Below, piece by piece: positions 52,310 through 64,000 of a stretch of DNA of 64,000 nucleotides; within the stretch, counting starts at the first letter, position 1, and the number at the start of each line of letters is the position of its first letter. Made by a program: the position numbers and the translations under genes. This DNA comes from Ceratopteris richardii (Eukaryota; Streptophyta; Polypodiopsida; Polypodiales; Pteridaceae). Location: NCBI GenBank assembly GCA_020310875.1, contig CM035439.1, forward strand, positions 134,952,753 to 135,016,752, written 5' to 3'. A model generated the notes under the pieces. The model did not search any database. It saw only the letters and a list, made by a program, of their open reading frames with translations, and was not told where the DNA came from.

Positions 52310-54635
52310 GTCGTTGGATGTAGTACTCAACAACGTCTTGTGCTAAGTGATGTTCTGCAATCCGCAACCCTTTGGCCAAGTCCGTGAGTAGAGCATCCCA
52401 ATCTACCGGCCCGGGAACCTCTAGATGTGGTATACGTAATTTTTCTGAATGGAGAGCTTGTTCCACTGCAAACAACTGCAATAAATGTGATGGTCTGGGA
52501 ATGAATCTCTGAATGATATTCCCAGAATCCTGTGACAAACATTTCTTCAAACGTCTGTTTGAAGCAGGCTGGTAGATACTTGATACGCGCGTGCCATGCA
52601 TATACAACATTAATAGATGGTGTTGCGCTCATGTCGTAGACAAGGTCCTAATTACCTTCATTAAATCCAAGAGCTAACAGATGAGGTTCCTTGACATTCT
52701 TGAAAGTCCTGAAGGTGACCAACATGAGTTCAAAAATTTTAAGGCACATTTGGGCCATGACATCTGGTACATTTTTAAACCGGACTCCCCAATGCCGAAT
52801 CATCGAAATCATATATCCTATGGTAGGTTGGCCTTTAGGTGGTGCTAAATAGACATAATTGAGCCATTTCTCACATCCTTTGGTTATCAGCACAGTTTTT
52901 GTGTATTCTGGCCATGACCTTCTTCGAAATACGGGGCAGTAGCATGGGTTGTATTTGATGTACAAATGCATGTTATTCCATGTTCTTACCATCTCTGGGT
53001 AGGTTTCCAGTAGACGAATCCTCCACGTCGGTTGATGTATATTGCCCTGCTTGGCACTTGCTGGGATGTCGTCCGGTGCAAACTGTGTAGCCGAGGTTGG
53101 TTCTTTTGAGGTGTGTTGCTTGATTTCGGCATTGTAGTCCGCCATTAAGACACAGAAAGGAACATACAAATCGTCGGATGTGCCGATCCACCTATGATGG
53201 GAGAGGTTTCAAAATACTCCGATTTTATAACTACCTCTTCCAAACGTGACATTGAAGCTATCTGAACCGCCACTCTATTATCATGGGTTGTGGCCACTTT
53301 CTCTAACCTCTGCATCCATTCAGGAGCCTCTATCTCGATGGTGTCCATGCCCTCTTCTGTTTGCTCGCCCCCTAGTGTAGGCATGGGAACGTATGGATCT
53401 TCAAAGGTTTCCTCTACTTCAATTGGCACTAAGTCTTCAGGCTCGGGCTCTACAAGGGGAGAAGGTTGACGCTCGTATTGCATGACTTTACTTCGTAATT
53501 CTTCTAGTTCTGATATGAGCTTTTCGACTTCTTCAGACGTGTCGACTGCGGTTGTGACTTTGCTTGGTGACTCTTGCTGGGTCGCCAACTGCTTCAATAG
53601 GTCATCTCTTTCTCTTTCTAATGCTGCATGGGCTTCCAGGAGGTCGGCATGGGTTTCCAACACAATTTGCATATTCGCTGACGGTATGGCCTTGAATCTA
53701 TCTGGGTCGATTTCCTGTGGGGAACCCTCCATTGCTGCTTCCAAGTTTTCTTCATTCTGTTTCTGCAGCCGTTTATTCTCTTCGAGTGCTGTAGACATGT
53801 GTTTTTGTAGGAGGGCCAGGTTGCGTCTAAGCTTGAGATTTTCCGTTATCTGGGAGTGTAGCAGGTCATCCATTTGTTGTTTTTCTTCTGCATCTGATTG
53901 GGGTGGATTGGCTACTAGCTGTTCATGTTGTTCCTGTAAAGTGGCATACTGTTGCTGTATTAGCCGCTTTTCCCTTTCGATATCAATGAATCGTAGTTGA
54001 AGTTCTTCATGGCTTCGAAAGAGTCACGTATGTTGGTTATCAAGATGCTGGTAGTGCTGTTGTAGTTGCGACATACACTGATACATATTATTAAATACAT
54101 TATTAATAGGGGTGGATGCAGGGAGGGTGTTGAATGCAGAAGGGAAGGGAAAGGGGAAGGGGAATGGAAGTGTGGATGCGGTACTGGAAAATGGTGAAGT
54201 GGGAGGTGGGGGAATGGGAGATGGTGGGTGTATGGGGGGAGGGACAAGTGCGGAGGTGGGTGATATGTCCATAAAATCAACAGTGGATGCAGTAGTGGGA
54301 GTGATTGTGAATATTGGAATTGTGGGTGTGGTGATAGTGGTGAAAGTGTATAGTGGTGTGTGCAATTGTGAATACGAACTGCCAAGAAGTGTGATCGGGG
54401 GAATGAGGTTTTTCGTGGTTGCGGTTAGAATTACTGTTTCAATGGCCGTATAGACAAAAGAGGTGGAGATCACCGGCATTGTATGCCCCTACAGAGGATT
54501 CTAAACCGGTATGGAGTGTAATGCCCTCAATGCCACTGGGCGTTCCTTCAATTCCTCCTCAACGGGAAGACTTTCAATGTCCACAACTTGGGGGTTGGTG
54601 CTTGCCTGGGAGCTAGTTCCTGCCGTATCTGCCAT
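52305..54635 (-). pseudogene. G7 ORF3, frameshifted and split by G8
   Basis: On the minus strand pieces in different frames align in order with G3 ORF3. There is a start MADTAGTSSQASTN (ATG at 54635), a Pro/Thr-rich region (54024-54479), and a coiled coil (53145-53873; ENKRLQKQNEENLEAAMEG against ENRCLQLQNQENLEAAIES in G3). The C-terminal domain follows (52648-53169 with LLETYPEMVRTWNN and YNPCYCPVFRRRSW; 52327-52632 with YAWHARIKYLPAC). The last codons lie across G8 at 38708-38748. At least three frameshifts are needed, so it is dead. An acceptor-like TTCTATATTCTCACAG precedes the start. Confidence 0.87.
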
Positions 54636-54656
54636 GTTACTTCTTGCCTCCTGATT

Positions 54657-54676
54657 CTGTGAGAATATAGAAACAT
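54657..54676 (-). promoter_or_regulatory. Putative 3' splice acceptor before G7 ORF3
   Basis: The minus strand reads TTTCTATATTCTCACAG, a good plant acceptor, 21 bp before the ORF3 ATG at 54635. It supports spliced expression of ORF3. Confidence 0.5.
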
Positions 54677-54999
54677 GTGTTAACATTGTAAAGGACAAGA
54701 TAGAACCGTTTTTGTCCCCATTACAACATTAACATGAGGTTCGAGAGAGATTAGGGGGTTATTAAGTGCTCGGTGTTTGTGTGTGTAGTTAGGAATTGGG
54801 TAGAACTAAGAACTAAGTGGAATGATGTAGTGTGAGAGTGACGTAGTTAGTAGGTGGACATGGATTTACAACTGGGGTCCGGGGGTTTATTACAAGTTTT
54901 AGGTTGCCAAATGCAATGGATGGGTTTTGATCTTGACTTTGTGGAGACTCTAGAGAGTTTGTTAGGAGTATCGGCTTGGAAATGAGGCTTCTTCGGAGC
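54677..54999 (-). other. G7 spacer between pol and ORF3
   Basis: This is about 320 bp with no ORF of note and no match to the hairpin block. It would contain the 3' part of a putative intron. Confidence 0.4.
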
Positions 55000-56901
55000 C
55001 TATTTACGAGTGATTCTACTTGTGCTCATGGAAGAATATGTGTTTGTGTGTGATGTGTAAGAATGGGCATCGGATGTTCGAGTGAGTGAAACGTGTTGTA
55101 CCGGGTGTGGCCTCGGTGTAGCTATTTGAGCCCGCAAGCAAGCCTTAGGCACCCAGATTTGTCGTGATTGTGGGCTGGCCTTCATCGACTTCTTGGGTAT
55201 CCAAATAGACTTTACTTTCGCAGAAGAATTTATGAAAGACTTCTTATTAGTATCGTGTTGCTGATTACTAATAAGAGGTTTCGGCCGTGGGGTTGGCCTG
55301 GTTGCAACAGGGTGTTTGCCTTTCTGCATCCATACTTGTTTCAACGGCTGAAACAATCTGCTTTGCTCCTTGTATTTGCTCTGCTTCCTCTGTATTTGAT
55401 CTGCCATTGGTGGCTGCATCCTTCTGGCCTTTGGAAAAGAAGGAAGTGCCGTCTTATCCTTGACTTCGTTGTTGAAACAATCCTCTTTCTGCATCATACA
55501 GTTTTGGACAAGAATAGCATTGTCAACTTCATGTGCGCCCCTGGGAGGACCAGGAGTTCGTGCTTTACCTAGTTCCTTGAGTGCCTCATTTTCCAATTCA
55601 ATTGTAATTCGGCTATGATTTACCCACACCTGAAGAAGTCCACTTCTTAGGTTTAGGTTGACTGCATGATCATAGATCCAATCCTGACCCAAGACAAGAG
55701 GCTCAGTGAGGTCCTCATCTTGACACACTAGTACTTTGACTGTCATGGCTTCGTCTTGAATATAGAGGGGAAGTTCCACCTCGCCCATGCAAGGGGTTTC
55801 CACACCTCCCAATCCTATGAGATATGCTTCTATAGGATTGACAGTTAATTTCAACTCTTGATAGTACAACAATTTAACAGCACTAGTGGCTGCACCTGAG
55901 TCAATCAAGGCTCTTACAGTCCTTGTACCCTTTACTTGTCCTATATCTAAGGTTATAAAAGGACGTCGATCAATTATCCTATGGGAGCTGATATCTGAAA
56001 CTTCACACATAGCCACATGATATCCTTGATCTGCATATGCATCTGGCCTAGGTTGCTCTCTGCCTTGTCTTCTTAATTTCATTCTCCGTATGTGCTCTAA
56101 AGCTTCTGCTTGAGCTTCTTCTCGAATTCACTTGTCTTCTTCTTTGCATTTCTTAGAAGTATTGAGTCGACTTAGCATCTCTTCCGTCAGAGGTTCCTGA
56201 TATAACTTGACTCTGCATCCGCTTATGTAGCTCGGGAGAATATCGCCTTCTAATGTGGCTAGTTGCACTGCTCCACTTGTTGAGATTCTATTAATGATCA
56301 TGGGTCCGTAGCCACGTTTCTCTAATTTTCTTGCATGTTGCTTCAAGGTGTAGACTAAAACTAAATCTCATGCCTTCAAGCCTTTATCCTTAACATGGGC
56401 ATCAAAGTACGCCTTCTGTCATTTCTTAGCTGCATATATCCCTGCAGCTGCTCTCAGTCTTGTTTCTCCTAATCGTTCGAGGTCAAACAGCCTAGAGGAG
56501 AGTTCATGACCCGTCCATTCATGCTCTTATGCTACTTTCAATGTAGGTATTAAGAAGTCCAAGGGTAGCACTGCATTTTGACCAAATACCATCTGAAAGG
56601 GGGTGGCTTGGAGTACGGTTTTGTAGGTGACTCGGTATGCCCAAACAGCGTGGTGTAGCTGTTTGTCCCAATCAGAGCGTTTATTGTTCACTAATTTCGT
56701 CAGTACATTGCATAGGATCTTATTGGTGCTCTCAGCCTGGCCATTTGCTTGAAGGTGATAGGGGGCAGACTTCTTATGTACTACCAAGAATTCTTGGAGC
56801 AGATTTTCAATAACTTCATTCAAGAAGTGAGTGCCTCTATCACTAACTAGCTCTATAGGTAGCCCGTATCTAGTGAACACATTCTTGTAATTCCTTGACA
56901 T
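55000..56901 (-). pseudogene. pol: G7 pol, C-terminal half: integrase end, second protease-like domain, basic tail
   Basis: On the minus strand in one frame, with sporadic TGA stops, it encodes the integrase core from NVFTRYGLP (DRGTHFLNEVI, NGQAESTN), the integrase C-terminus (KLEKRGYGPMII), then the second retropepsin-like domain (ALIDSGAATSAV near 55890-55925; VLGQDWIYDHAV near 55660-55695) and a tail with VWMQKG, IWIPKK and IWVPKA words. The domain after integrase keeps both the DSGA and LGQDW motifs, like G8. Several stops are CGA-to-TGA changes. Confidence 0.88.
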
Positions 56902-57898
56902 TCTTTGGCCTAGGTAACTCTGCTATGGCTCTTACTTTCTCTTCATCAGTGGATATGCCATTCTTTGACACTATGTGTCCTAAAATCTTGCCTTGCCTGA
57001 CCATGAAAACACATTTTTCTGGGTTCAAGCAAACTTGATATTCTCTACATTTGTCAAAGATTTGTCTGAGTTCAGGAATATGGGTTTGCCTAATGTTGGA
57101 ATGAGCACAAAGATCATCAACATAGACTTCTAAGTTCTTCCTCAGGAACTCTTTAAATACATGGCACATTAGTCTCTGGAAGGTAGCTGGTGCATTGGTA
57201 AGCCCAAATGGCATTACTCTAAAGGCAAAAATGCCCCATTCAGTGGCAAAAGCCGTCTTATGCAGATCTTCTGGAGCTATGGCTACTTGATTGTAGCCCG
57301 AAAATCCATCAAGGAAGCTGTACACTTCCTTGCCTGCTACTCTTTCTAAAAGATGTTCTGTGATAGGGAGCGAATAGTTATCTCGAATTGTGGTTGCATT
57401 GACCTTCTTTAAGTTAATGCATACACGCAGCTTTCCATTTTTCTTGGGCACCACTACGATGGGGGATACCCACTCAGTGTGCTCAATTTCATAGATGAAT
57501 CCAGCTTCAACCAGTCTATCTATCTCCTCTTTGATCTTAGCAGCATAATTATCATTGTATGTGTATGGCTTTTGCTTAGAAGGTTTGGCATATGAGGTCA
57601 TGGGGATAGTGTGTGAGCATATGTCAGGGTCCACGCCTTTCAAATCCTTGTAACTCCAAGCGAATACATCTATGTATTCTCTTAGCAAGGCTATCAATTC
57701 GTGCTCTTCGTCTTCCGTCAGGTCATGGCCTATGTACGTGCATCTCTCTTCTCCTTCTTCCATGGCTACCACTATTTTCTTGGTGGTTTCTTTGTTATCA
57801 TAGGCCTCCCCCGATTGTGCCTCTCGTTTAGGCATTCTGATCATGACTCTCCTGTCATCTATCTCATATTTCTTAAAATTTTCTGGGACCTCAAACAA
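56885..57898 (-). pseudogene. pol: G7 pol, reverse transcriptase part, fused to integrase by internal deletion
   Basis: The frame from 57898 encodes the pre-RT linker and reverse transcriptase (WVSPIVVVPKKNGKLR, FLDGFSGYNQVA, YVDDLCAHS) as far as ELPRPKNVKE. At about 56890 it jumps to the integrase core, so the end of RT, RNase H, connector and integrase zinc finger are deleted (roughly 1.5 kb relative to G8). Confidence 0.88.
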
Positions 57899-58702
57899 AG
57901 ATTCTTCCTCTTCTGGTGTGACTTCTCTCTTCTTTCTTTTCTTTCATTCTTCCTTCGAGGTCACATGTGTGGCTAGCCTTACATCATTTGTAATCTCTCC
58001 ATGCCTCTGGGGTTGAAATTCTACTTCATAGAAGTATTCTTCATCTGATGCAAAAGGTGGGTCCATAATGATTGACTCTAGATCGGAGTCACTTGCCTCT
58101 CCCATGATTGGCTCTATGGAAGACTGAAAATGTCATAGCCATCTTCATCACAGTGAGGTGTCCATTGTTCTTCATTGATGGGTACATCCATTGTTGCTAG
58201 GATTTCTGCCCAGCCGTGGGGTTCAAATTCTTCGTCAGGAAAGACTACAGGTGCATAGGCTGGGTCTTGAATTGATCTATGTGTTTCTTTTGCACCTACC
58301 TCTCTGGCTTTTTCTCTCTTCTCTTCTTCTACTGCTACCTTGCACATCCATAAGTGGGTGTCTTCATGCATCCATGAGGATCCTGATCCTATGGAATGCA
58401 TCGATTCCGTATCATCTTTGGTTTTATGGATGGGATTCCATTGGATAGGAGGGACATCTCTATGAGAGTAATCTTTGAGATTCACTTTGGTCGTGACACC
58501 TAAGTGTTGCAGGTACAAGGAGTTGGTTCCCCAGTCCTGTACCACTTGCAACTGTCGCATAAAGGGTCGTCCCAAGATCATTTCATAGGCATGATTTTTG
58601 CTAAAATCACATATAGCAAATGTATGCTCGAACTCGACACCACAAGTGGTGAGAGTTACTCCTTCTAACAGCCCTAAGGGTCTCTCTAGATGACCCATAT
58701 CC
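57899..58702 (-). pseudogene. pol: G7 pol, N-terminal protease domain part
   Basis: 58114-58702 encodes GHLERPLGLLEGVTLTTCG to ILGRPFMRQL and the FPDEEFEPHGWAEILATMD spacer, matching G8 pol from about residue 213 on. The DSGAG half and everything before it are missing because of the junction with G6 at 58702/58703. 57899-58113 is a decayed Lys/Glu-rich linker. Confidence 0.85.
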
Positions 58703-61700
58703 ATGTTGTTGTAGCTTTTTTGCATGTCATTTCAATGTGTATACCAATACTAGATCTCCTTCCTTTAAGCCCTTACCTTTAATATGTGCATTGTAATATG
58801 CTTTTAGTCTTCTTTTTCCTACATAAATTCTTGCCGCTGCTTGTAGTCTAGTCTCATGCAATTTTTCAACTTGATCTAATTGGTTGGAGAGTTCATGACC
58901 CGTCCATTTGTTTTGTTGTGCAACACGTAAAGTAGGAACTAAAAAATCAATTGACAAAATTGCATTTTTCCCATAAACCAAATTGAATGGAGTAGTTCCA
59001 ATGGCTGTTTTGTATGCCGCATGGAAGGCCCATATTGCATGATGCAATTTTTTGTCCCAATTTGACCTTCCATTGTTAATTATTTTAGTTAAAATTGTGA
59101 ATAGTACTTTATTGGAACTCTCAGCTTGTCCATTGGCTTGGGGATGATAAGGGGCGGATTTCTTGTGAATCACAAGAAATTCATTCATGAGGGATTCAAT
59201 CACCTCATTGATGAAATGTGTCCCTCTATCGCTAAAAATTCTGATTGGGAGTCCAAAGCATGTAAAGATATTTTAGAATAGAAATTTAGCTCTGGCTTTA
59301 GACTACCAGCCACAATATGTAGATTCCAGGATCGTATGAACTCTTTTCTAGTGTCTCTATTGATCATGTGGTGTGGTCCATGCATCAGGCTTGGAATCAA
59401 TTTTTCTACCCAATTCGAACACACTTCCAAGTTAAATAGGTATGTATCTAGTAGATCATCCGTTACTCCGGTAGGTGGTTCTCCATGTGTCATCCTTGAT
59501 AAATGATAAACTCTTACATGTGTATTTCCGTTTTTCACTACCACTTCAAAATCAAATTCCTTGAGTAATAGGAACCATCTTACTAAACTTTGCATATTGT
59601 AGGGTTCATCGACCAAATACAATAATGCCTGGTATTTGATTAAAAACTTGAATTTATTGGCTAGGAGGTAATGTTAGAATTTCTTGACTATGTACACCAT
59701 TCCTAGACCCTCTCTTTCCATAGTGGTATAGTTTATTTCCACTTGATTTAGTTGTCTACTAGCATATGCAATAGGGCGATCTAATTTTCATCCATCCATA
59801 GGTTGAGCTAGTATACATCCAATTGAAAATTTAGATGCGTCCACATGGATATGGAACAGCTTATTCCAATTGGGTACTTTCAATATAGGTCCTGAGCTTA
59901 ATCTTTCTTTTAATTCAGTGAATGCCTTTTTGCATTCCTCCATCCATATGAATTGTGTCAATAACCCATACAAGGGCCTTGCAATTATGGCGTACATGTG
60001 AATGCGCCATTGGTAATATCCACAATGTCCCATGAAAGCTTGTACTTCCTTTGCACTCCTTGGTCTAGGCAAGTCCAAGATAGCCTTTATTTTATCATCA
60101 TCAATAGAGATACCATTCTTGGATACAATATGTCCCAAAATCTTTCCTTGCCTTACCATAAAGACACATTTCTCAGGATTCATGCATACTCTATATTGTC
60201 TGCATTTCTCGAATATCTTCCGTAGCTCGGGAATGTGTTCAGTTCTTCTAGAAGAATATGTGCATAAGTCATCGACATAGACTTCCATGCTTTTTCTCAA
60301 GAATTCTTTAAACACATGACACATCAATCTTTGGAAAGTTGTAGGAGCATTCATGAGCCCAAAAGGCATCACTCAAAAGGTGTAGACTCCCCATTCAATA
60401 GAAAATGCCATTTTATGTTGATCCTTCATAGAATAGCTACTTGGTTATAACCCAAGAATCCATCAAGGAAGCTATAGGCCTCCTTGCCTGCTACTCTCTC
60501 CAAGAGATGGTCAATAATGGGTAATGGGTAACTATCACGAATCGTATATCTTCATTAACCTTTTTCAAATTGATGCACACCCTAAGTTTACTATTCTTCT
60601 TGGGCTTTACTACTAGAGGTGATATCCATTCTATATGTTCTATCTCATAAATGAATTATGTTGCCAACAATTTGTCAATTTCTTCCTTAATTTTAGCAGA
60701 ATAGGCATCATTATACGTGTAGGATCTTTGTTTCGAGGGTTTTGCATCAAGGGCCATTCGAATTCTATGGGAGCAAATAGAAGGATCCACTTTCTTGAGG
60801 TCTTTCTAGGTCGATGCAAATATGTCTCTATATTCTCTGATTAATTCTAACAAGTCTCATTCCTCGTTAGGTGATACATATTTCCCTATGTAGGTGCACC
60901 TCTCCTATTCCTCTTCCATCGTTACTATCACCTTCTTGGTTTGTTTTTTATTGTCATAGGCCTCTCCTTCGTGGGCTTCTCTTTTTTGCATTTGAATTGT
61001 TATTTTTCGTTCTTCTATTTCATATCTTTTGAAGTGTTTCAGAACCTCAAAAAGATCTGATGGTTGCTCTCTTCAAACTCAAACTTCCTTATTATCCTAT
61101 TTCTCTTGGTACTTTTCTATGGTGAACACTCTTGGTGCCTCCACCTCTTCGTCGGGCTTAATCTCTTTTAAGTATTGCTCTTTCAAAATCAAATTTTGGT
61201 TCCATTTCAATACTCTCGTAATCCTCTCTCCATTCCTTTTCCAATAATTCACCATCCTCCATTTCTTGGAGGATTACCATGTAAAGATTCACATTGTAAA
61301 TTTCTTCATCTATGCATTCATTCATGGTCAGCACTTCCTCATTCACACACACATCTAGGGTGGCTAATACCTCCATCCATCCATGCAGTTCAAATAATTC
61401 ATCGGGAAACATTTGAGGCATGTAAGCTGGGGTCACCTATGGGTCTGTAATTCTTGTGTCCTATTGGCCATAATTGTTCTTTCTTTTCCTCTCTTTTTGC
61501 TTCCTTACACATCCATAGCTAGACATCTTCCTTCATCCATGATTGGTTACTAGATCCTCTACTATGAATGGATAGGTCATCTTCCTCTCTATGTACTAAG
61601 TTCCATTGTAATAGGGGTACATCTCTATATGCGAAGGTATGTAAATTTATCTTTATAGTCATACCCTCGTCTTGTAGATACAATGCATCTCTTCCCTAAT

Positions 61701-62370
61701 CTTGCGCAACTCTCAATTGTCTCATCAATGGTCTTCCTAAGATCATCTCGTAATTGCTGGCTTTTCCAAACTGGAAGATGGGAAAAGTATGTGCGAATTC
61801 CACTCCACTTGTGGTCAACATAGCTTTTCTAGGATTCCTAGTGGTCTCTCAACATGACCATTTGCTATCTAGAGTTTCATTTGTGTGGGTCATAGGGCTA
61901 GCTTTCCGCATTTTTCCCAGATCTCTTTAGTGTCTATGCCTACACCCACTCTAGTGTCTAACATTGCTTTATTCATGTATCCATTAAAAGTGATGGGTAG
62001 ACATGTATTTCCTTCATCTCCTTCACTGAATTCACCAACTTTATCTATTGGGATCTGGATGGTTGGGGGAGCCTCTACCCCTTCACTCTTTTTGACTGAC
62101 TCTTCCACTTCTAGCTTCAATTTTTTGTCCAACTATTTCCACAGTCGAGGTTTCACTCATAGTAATTCTTTTGTTGTTAGTGAACCTTGTATTTTCATTT
62201 TCTCGAGTTTTGATAAGTTATGTGAAGTCTCATTTTGTGATCCTTCCTCTTTGCCTTTGAGAGTGGGAGCATGGAATATTTTTTATTTTCTCTCATACTC
62301 TCCCATATAGTTGGGTAGTGTAGATATGTTATTTGCTTCTTCCAGATTTTGATCAAGGATGGACACTTCC
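58703..62370 (-). pseudogene. pol: G6 pol, main part, decayed
   Basis: It matches G4 pol closely: integrase at 58727-59203 (HPQANGQAESSN, PFNLVYGKNAILSIDF), RNase H region at about 59290-59622, reverse transcriptase at 59788-60900 (MPFGLMNAPTTFQ, YVDDLC), spacer at 61158-61436, and the first protease region at 61890-62132. Near 59297 about 800 bp present in G4 (26890-27690) is missing, joining the post-RNase-H connector directly to the integrase core. At 58703 it is fused to G7 protease sequence. Confidence 0.87.
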
Positions 62371-63636
62371 TCATATACCTCTTCCAAGTCCAATGCAGGT
62401 TGATTTTCCCTGAGTGTTTAGTTCTTCAAAGGGTGGTAGAGAATTCTCATTCTTTTTCCACCGTTCCTGCTGAATCTTGTTCCATAGTTCATGTGGCCTA
62501 TTCGCCTCTAATTTTGGAATTATTGACACTTGTTCTTCCTTGTTTCTCCAAATGTCCTCCTTCTTTTTTTCCACTTGTTGTTCCTTTACTAACTTTTGGT
62601 TGTTTTCTTCCAAACATGCCTTGAATTCCTTTTCTGGGATTCCTGTCTCAGGGAGGGTTGGGATAGTATGTTCGAGAGTGGCTAGAGCTATCCCTATTAA
62701 CTTTCTAAACATTTCCAATCTTTCCTTCTCCAACTCTCCTCTTGAATAGATTTTTTCATGTTGCTCCACACTAGGTCCAGTCTTGATTATAGATTGATAA
62801 GCTTTCAAACATATGTTCAAGTCTTTTGGCATAGGGTCTGCTAAAATCGATCCTGCCCATACTAACTTAGACTCCTTGGTTCCCTGATGAGATTTTCCTT
62901 GTGACATATGGTTATTATCTTCTTTTGTTCCTTTTTTGACATTCCTTTCTTCCTTAATCTTTTTCTTATTCTATTTGTTTTTAAGCTTTCCTCACCTTGC
63001 TTTCCATCTTTGAGTTTTTCTCATTTTCTCATTCTCTTCTAGTTCTTTTGAGTCCTCGACCACTTGGACATCACGTTCTTGTTTTTCCTTCACCTTAGGC
63101 TCGTACATTGTTTCCTTTACCACATTCTCCTTGGATTGGGCTCGATTGATAGCGTTTAATGGCACTATGTACTTCTTATCACTTCCAGAAGATTCAATCA
63201 CTTCAGTCACATTGATCTGAGTAGTAGGAGAGACCTTGTTGGGGTTCTTTGGACAATCTCAAAACAAGTGTTCTTTGTTGCATTCATTACAGTAACCTTC
63301 CCACACATGGGGGGGTATAGGGTAAAGTGCATTCCCTTATGAAGTGATCTCCGCCACACCTATAGCATGGTCAACTTGGGGTAGGTGGCCTAGTGGGAGG
63401 TCTAATTGGAGTTGGGACTTTAGGTGTTGTGTACATGAGATTACCATACTTAGGTCCATAAGAAATTTCATATCCCTTGTAACCTCAGTATTGTTGCTCA
63501 TAGGTCTAGTCATATTCTATCAAGCTTGCATCATAAGAGTAATAATCCCCTTGGGTCTGATCAAAACCCTGATTTGCTATTTTTGAGCTGGTCAAAGGTG
63601 TCACTAGCACTATGGCTCTTTCTAGGTTTTCGTCTG
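62371..63636 (-). pseudogene. gag: G6 nucleocapsid/linker region, cut by G9
   Basis: It contains the pre-protease linker (62371-62907), a Ser/Glu-rich segment (62992-63210) and the knuckle region up to the Tyr-rich linker. The codon homologous to the G8 UAG is UAG here (63506-63508). Compared with G4 the sequence breaks off at CGTCTG (63636), where the next LTR starts; the rest of gag lies beyond the window if it survives. Confidence 0.82.
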
Positions 63637-64000
63637 TGTTGACAGGATGCGGGAAGAAGCAAGTATGGACACACATGCAGATCTAGCACTGAGGCTACCC
63701 TTCATTTTTTTTCAAAACCCTAACATCATTCTAAAGTGATTCTCATCACTACAAACCCTTGTAAATATCATTTCACCTTTTTGTAGCTCCATTTTGTACA
63801 AGCCGAGGAGTCCTCGATCTTGGGGAGCCTTAGATGTAAGTGCCTGCCAATTTTCATAATTTTTAGATCTCGTTTGGGCCCTCAAATAAGCCCCGGAACC
63901 TAATTTTTAACTAGGCCGGACACTAGGTCTGAACAGGGCCAAAGCTAGTCAAAAACTATAAATAGAGCTAGAGAGCTCATTTTTGGGGTTGGCTTCTTGT
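63637..64000 (+). repeat. G9: start of an LTR inserted in G6 (continues past right edge)
   Basis: It begins TGTTGACAGG and then carries the shared LTR blocks in order: CCGAGGAGTCCTCGA, TTTTTAACTAGGCCGGACAC, ACTATAAATAGAGC and GAGCTAGAGAGCTC. The first 90 bp differ from the G3, G7 and G8 LTRs, so it is another subfamily. Whether a full element or a solo LTR follows cannot be seen. Confidence 0.85.

Noticed and set aside
53482-54000. Plus-strand Ser/Cys-rich ORF of 172 codons
   Set aside because: It is antisense to the coiled-coil part of G7 ORF3.

Overview
This window is repeat-rich land-plant nuclear DNA made almost entirely of LTR retrotransposons. I see no host gene, rRNA, tRNA or CRISPR array. 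The plant assignment rests on Ty3/gypsy elements with a tRNA-Asp-type primer-binding site (PBS), Ty1/copia elements with a tRNA-iMet-type PBS, and decay dominated by C-to-T/G-to-A changes, as expected at CG and CHG methylated sites. The species cannot be read from the sequence; a large-genome lineage such as a fern, lycophyte or gymnosperm is my guess.

Layout (names are mine). G1 (minus, 1-6302): gypsy element with a 5' LTR, gag and pol running off the left edge. G2 (minus, 6303 to about 7900): leader, PBS and LTR remnant. G3 (plus, 7962-12481): a 1092-codon third ORF (ORF3), polypurine tract and two LTRs in tandem. 12482-13754: nothing recognised. C1 (plus, 13755 to about 16945): decayed copia. 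C2 (minus, about 16946 to 20063): truncated copia of another family. C3 (plus, 20064 to about 24060): second copy of the C1 family with its 5' LTR. G4 (minus, about 24093-34869): decayed gypsy with gag, pol, ORF3 start, leader, PBS and partial LTR. G5 (plus, 34870 to about 36170): LTR, PBS and start of gag. 36171-36812: tandem repeats. G6 (minus): a second copy of the G4 family, split into 36813-37990 and 58703-63636. G7 (minus): an element inside G6, split into 37991-38748 and 52305-58702. G8 (plus, 38749-52304): a complete young gypsy element inside G7. G9 (plus, 63637-64000): start of an LTR inside G6.

The right half is a Russian doll. G8 sits in the ORF3 of G7 with a GGTGG target duplication. 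G7 sits in the pol tail of G6, and a later deletion at 58702/58703 removed the 5' end of G7 and part of G6. G9 cut G6 again at 63636.

The elements share an architecture that departs from the textbook gag-pol. Gag and pol are in one frame, and in G1, G6 and G8 a UAG lies in the linker between the second and third Gag zinc knuckles. Pol has a retropepsin-like domain before reverse transcriptase and a second one after integrase, followed in G7 and G8 by a basic tail with IWVPK-like repeats. A conserved block that can fold as a hairpin follows pol. A large ORF3 of unknown function lies between pol and the 3' LTR, behind a likely 3' splice site. The leaders carry short repeats, with a CGCGA core in most of them. 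G8 has replaced most of its ORF3 region with other sequence, including what looks like a fragment of an ARGONAUTE gene.
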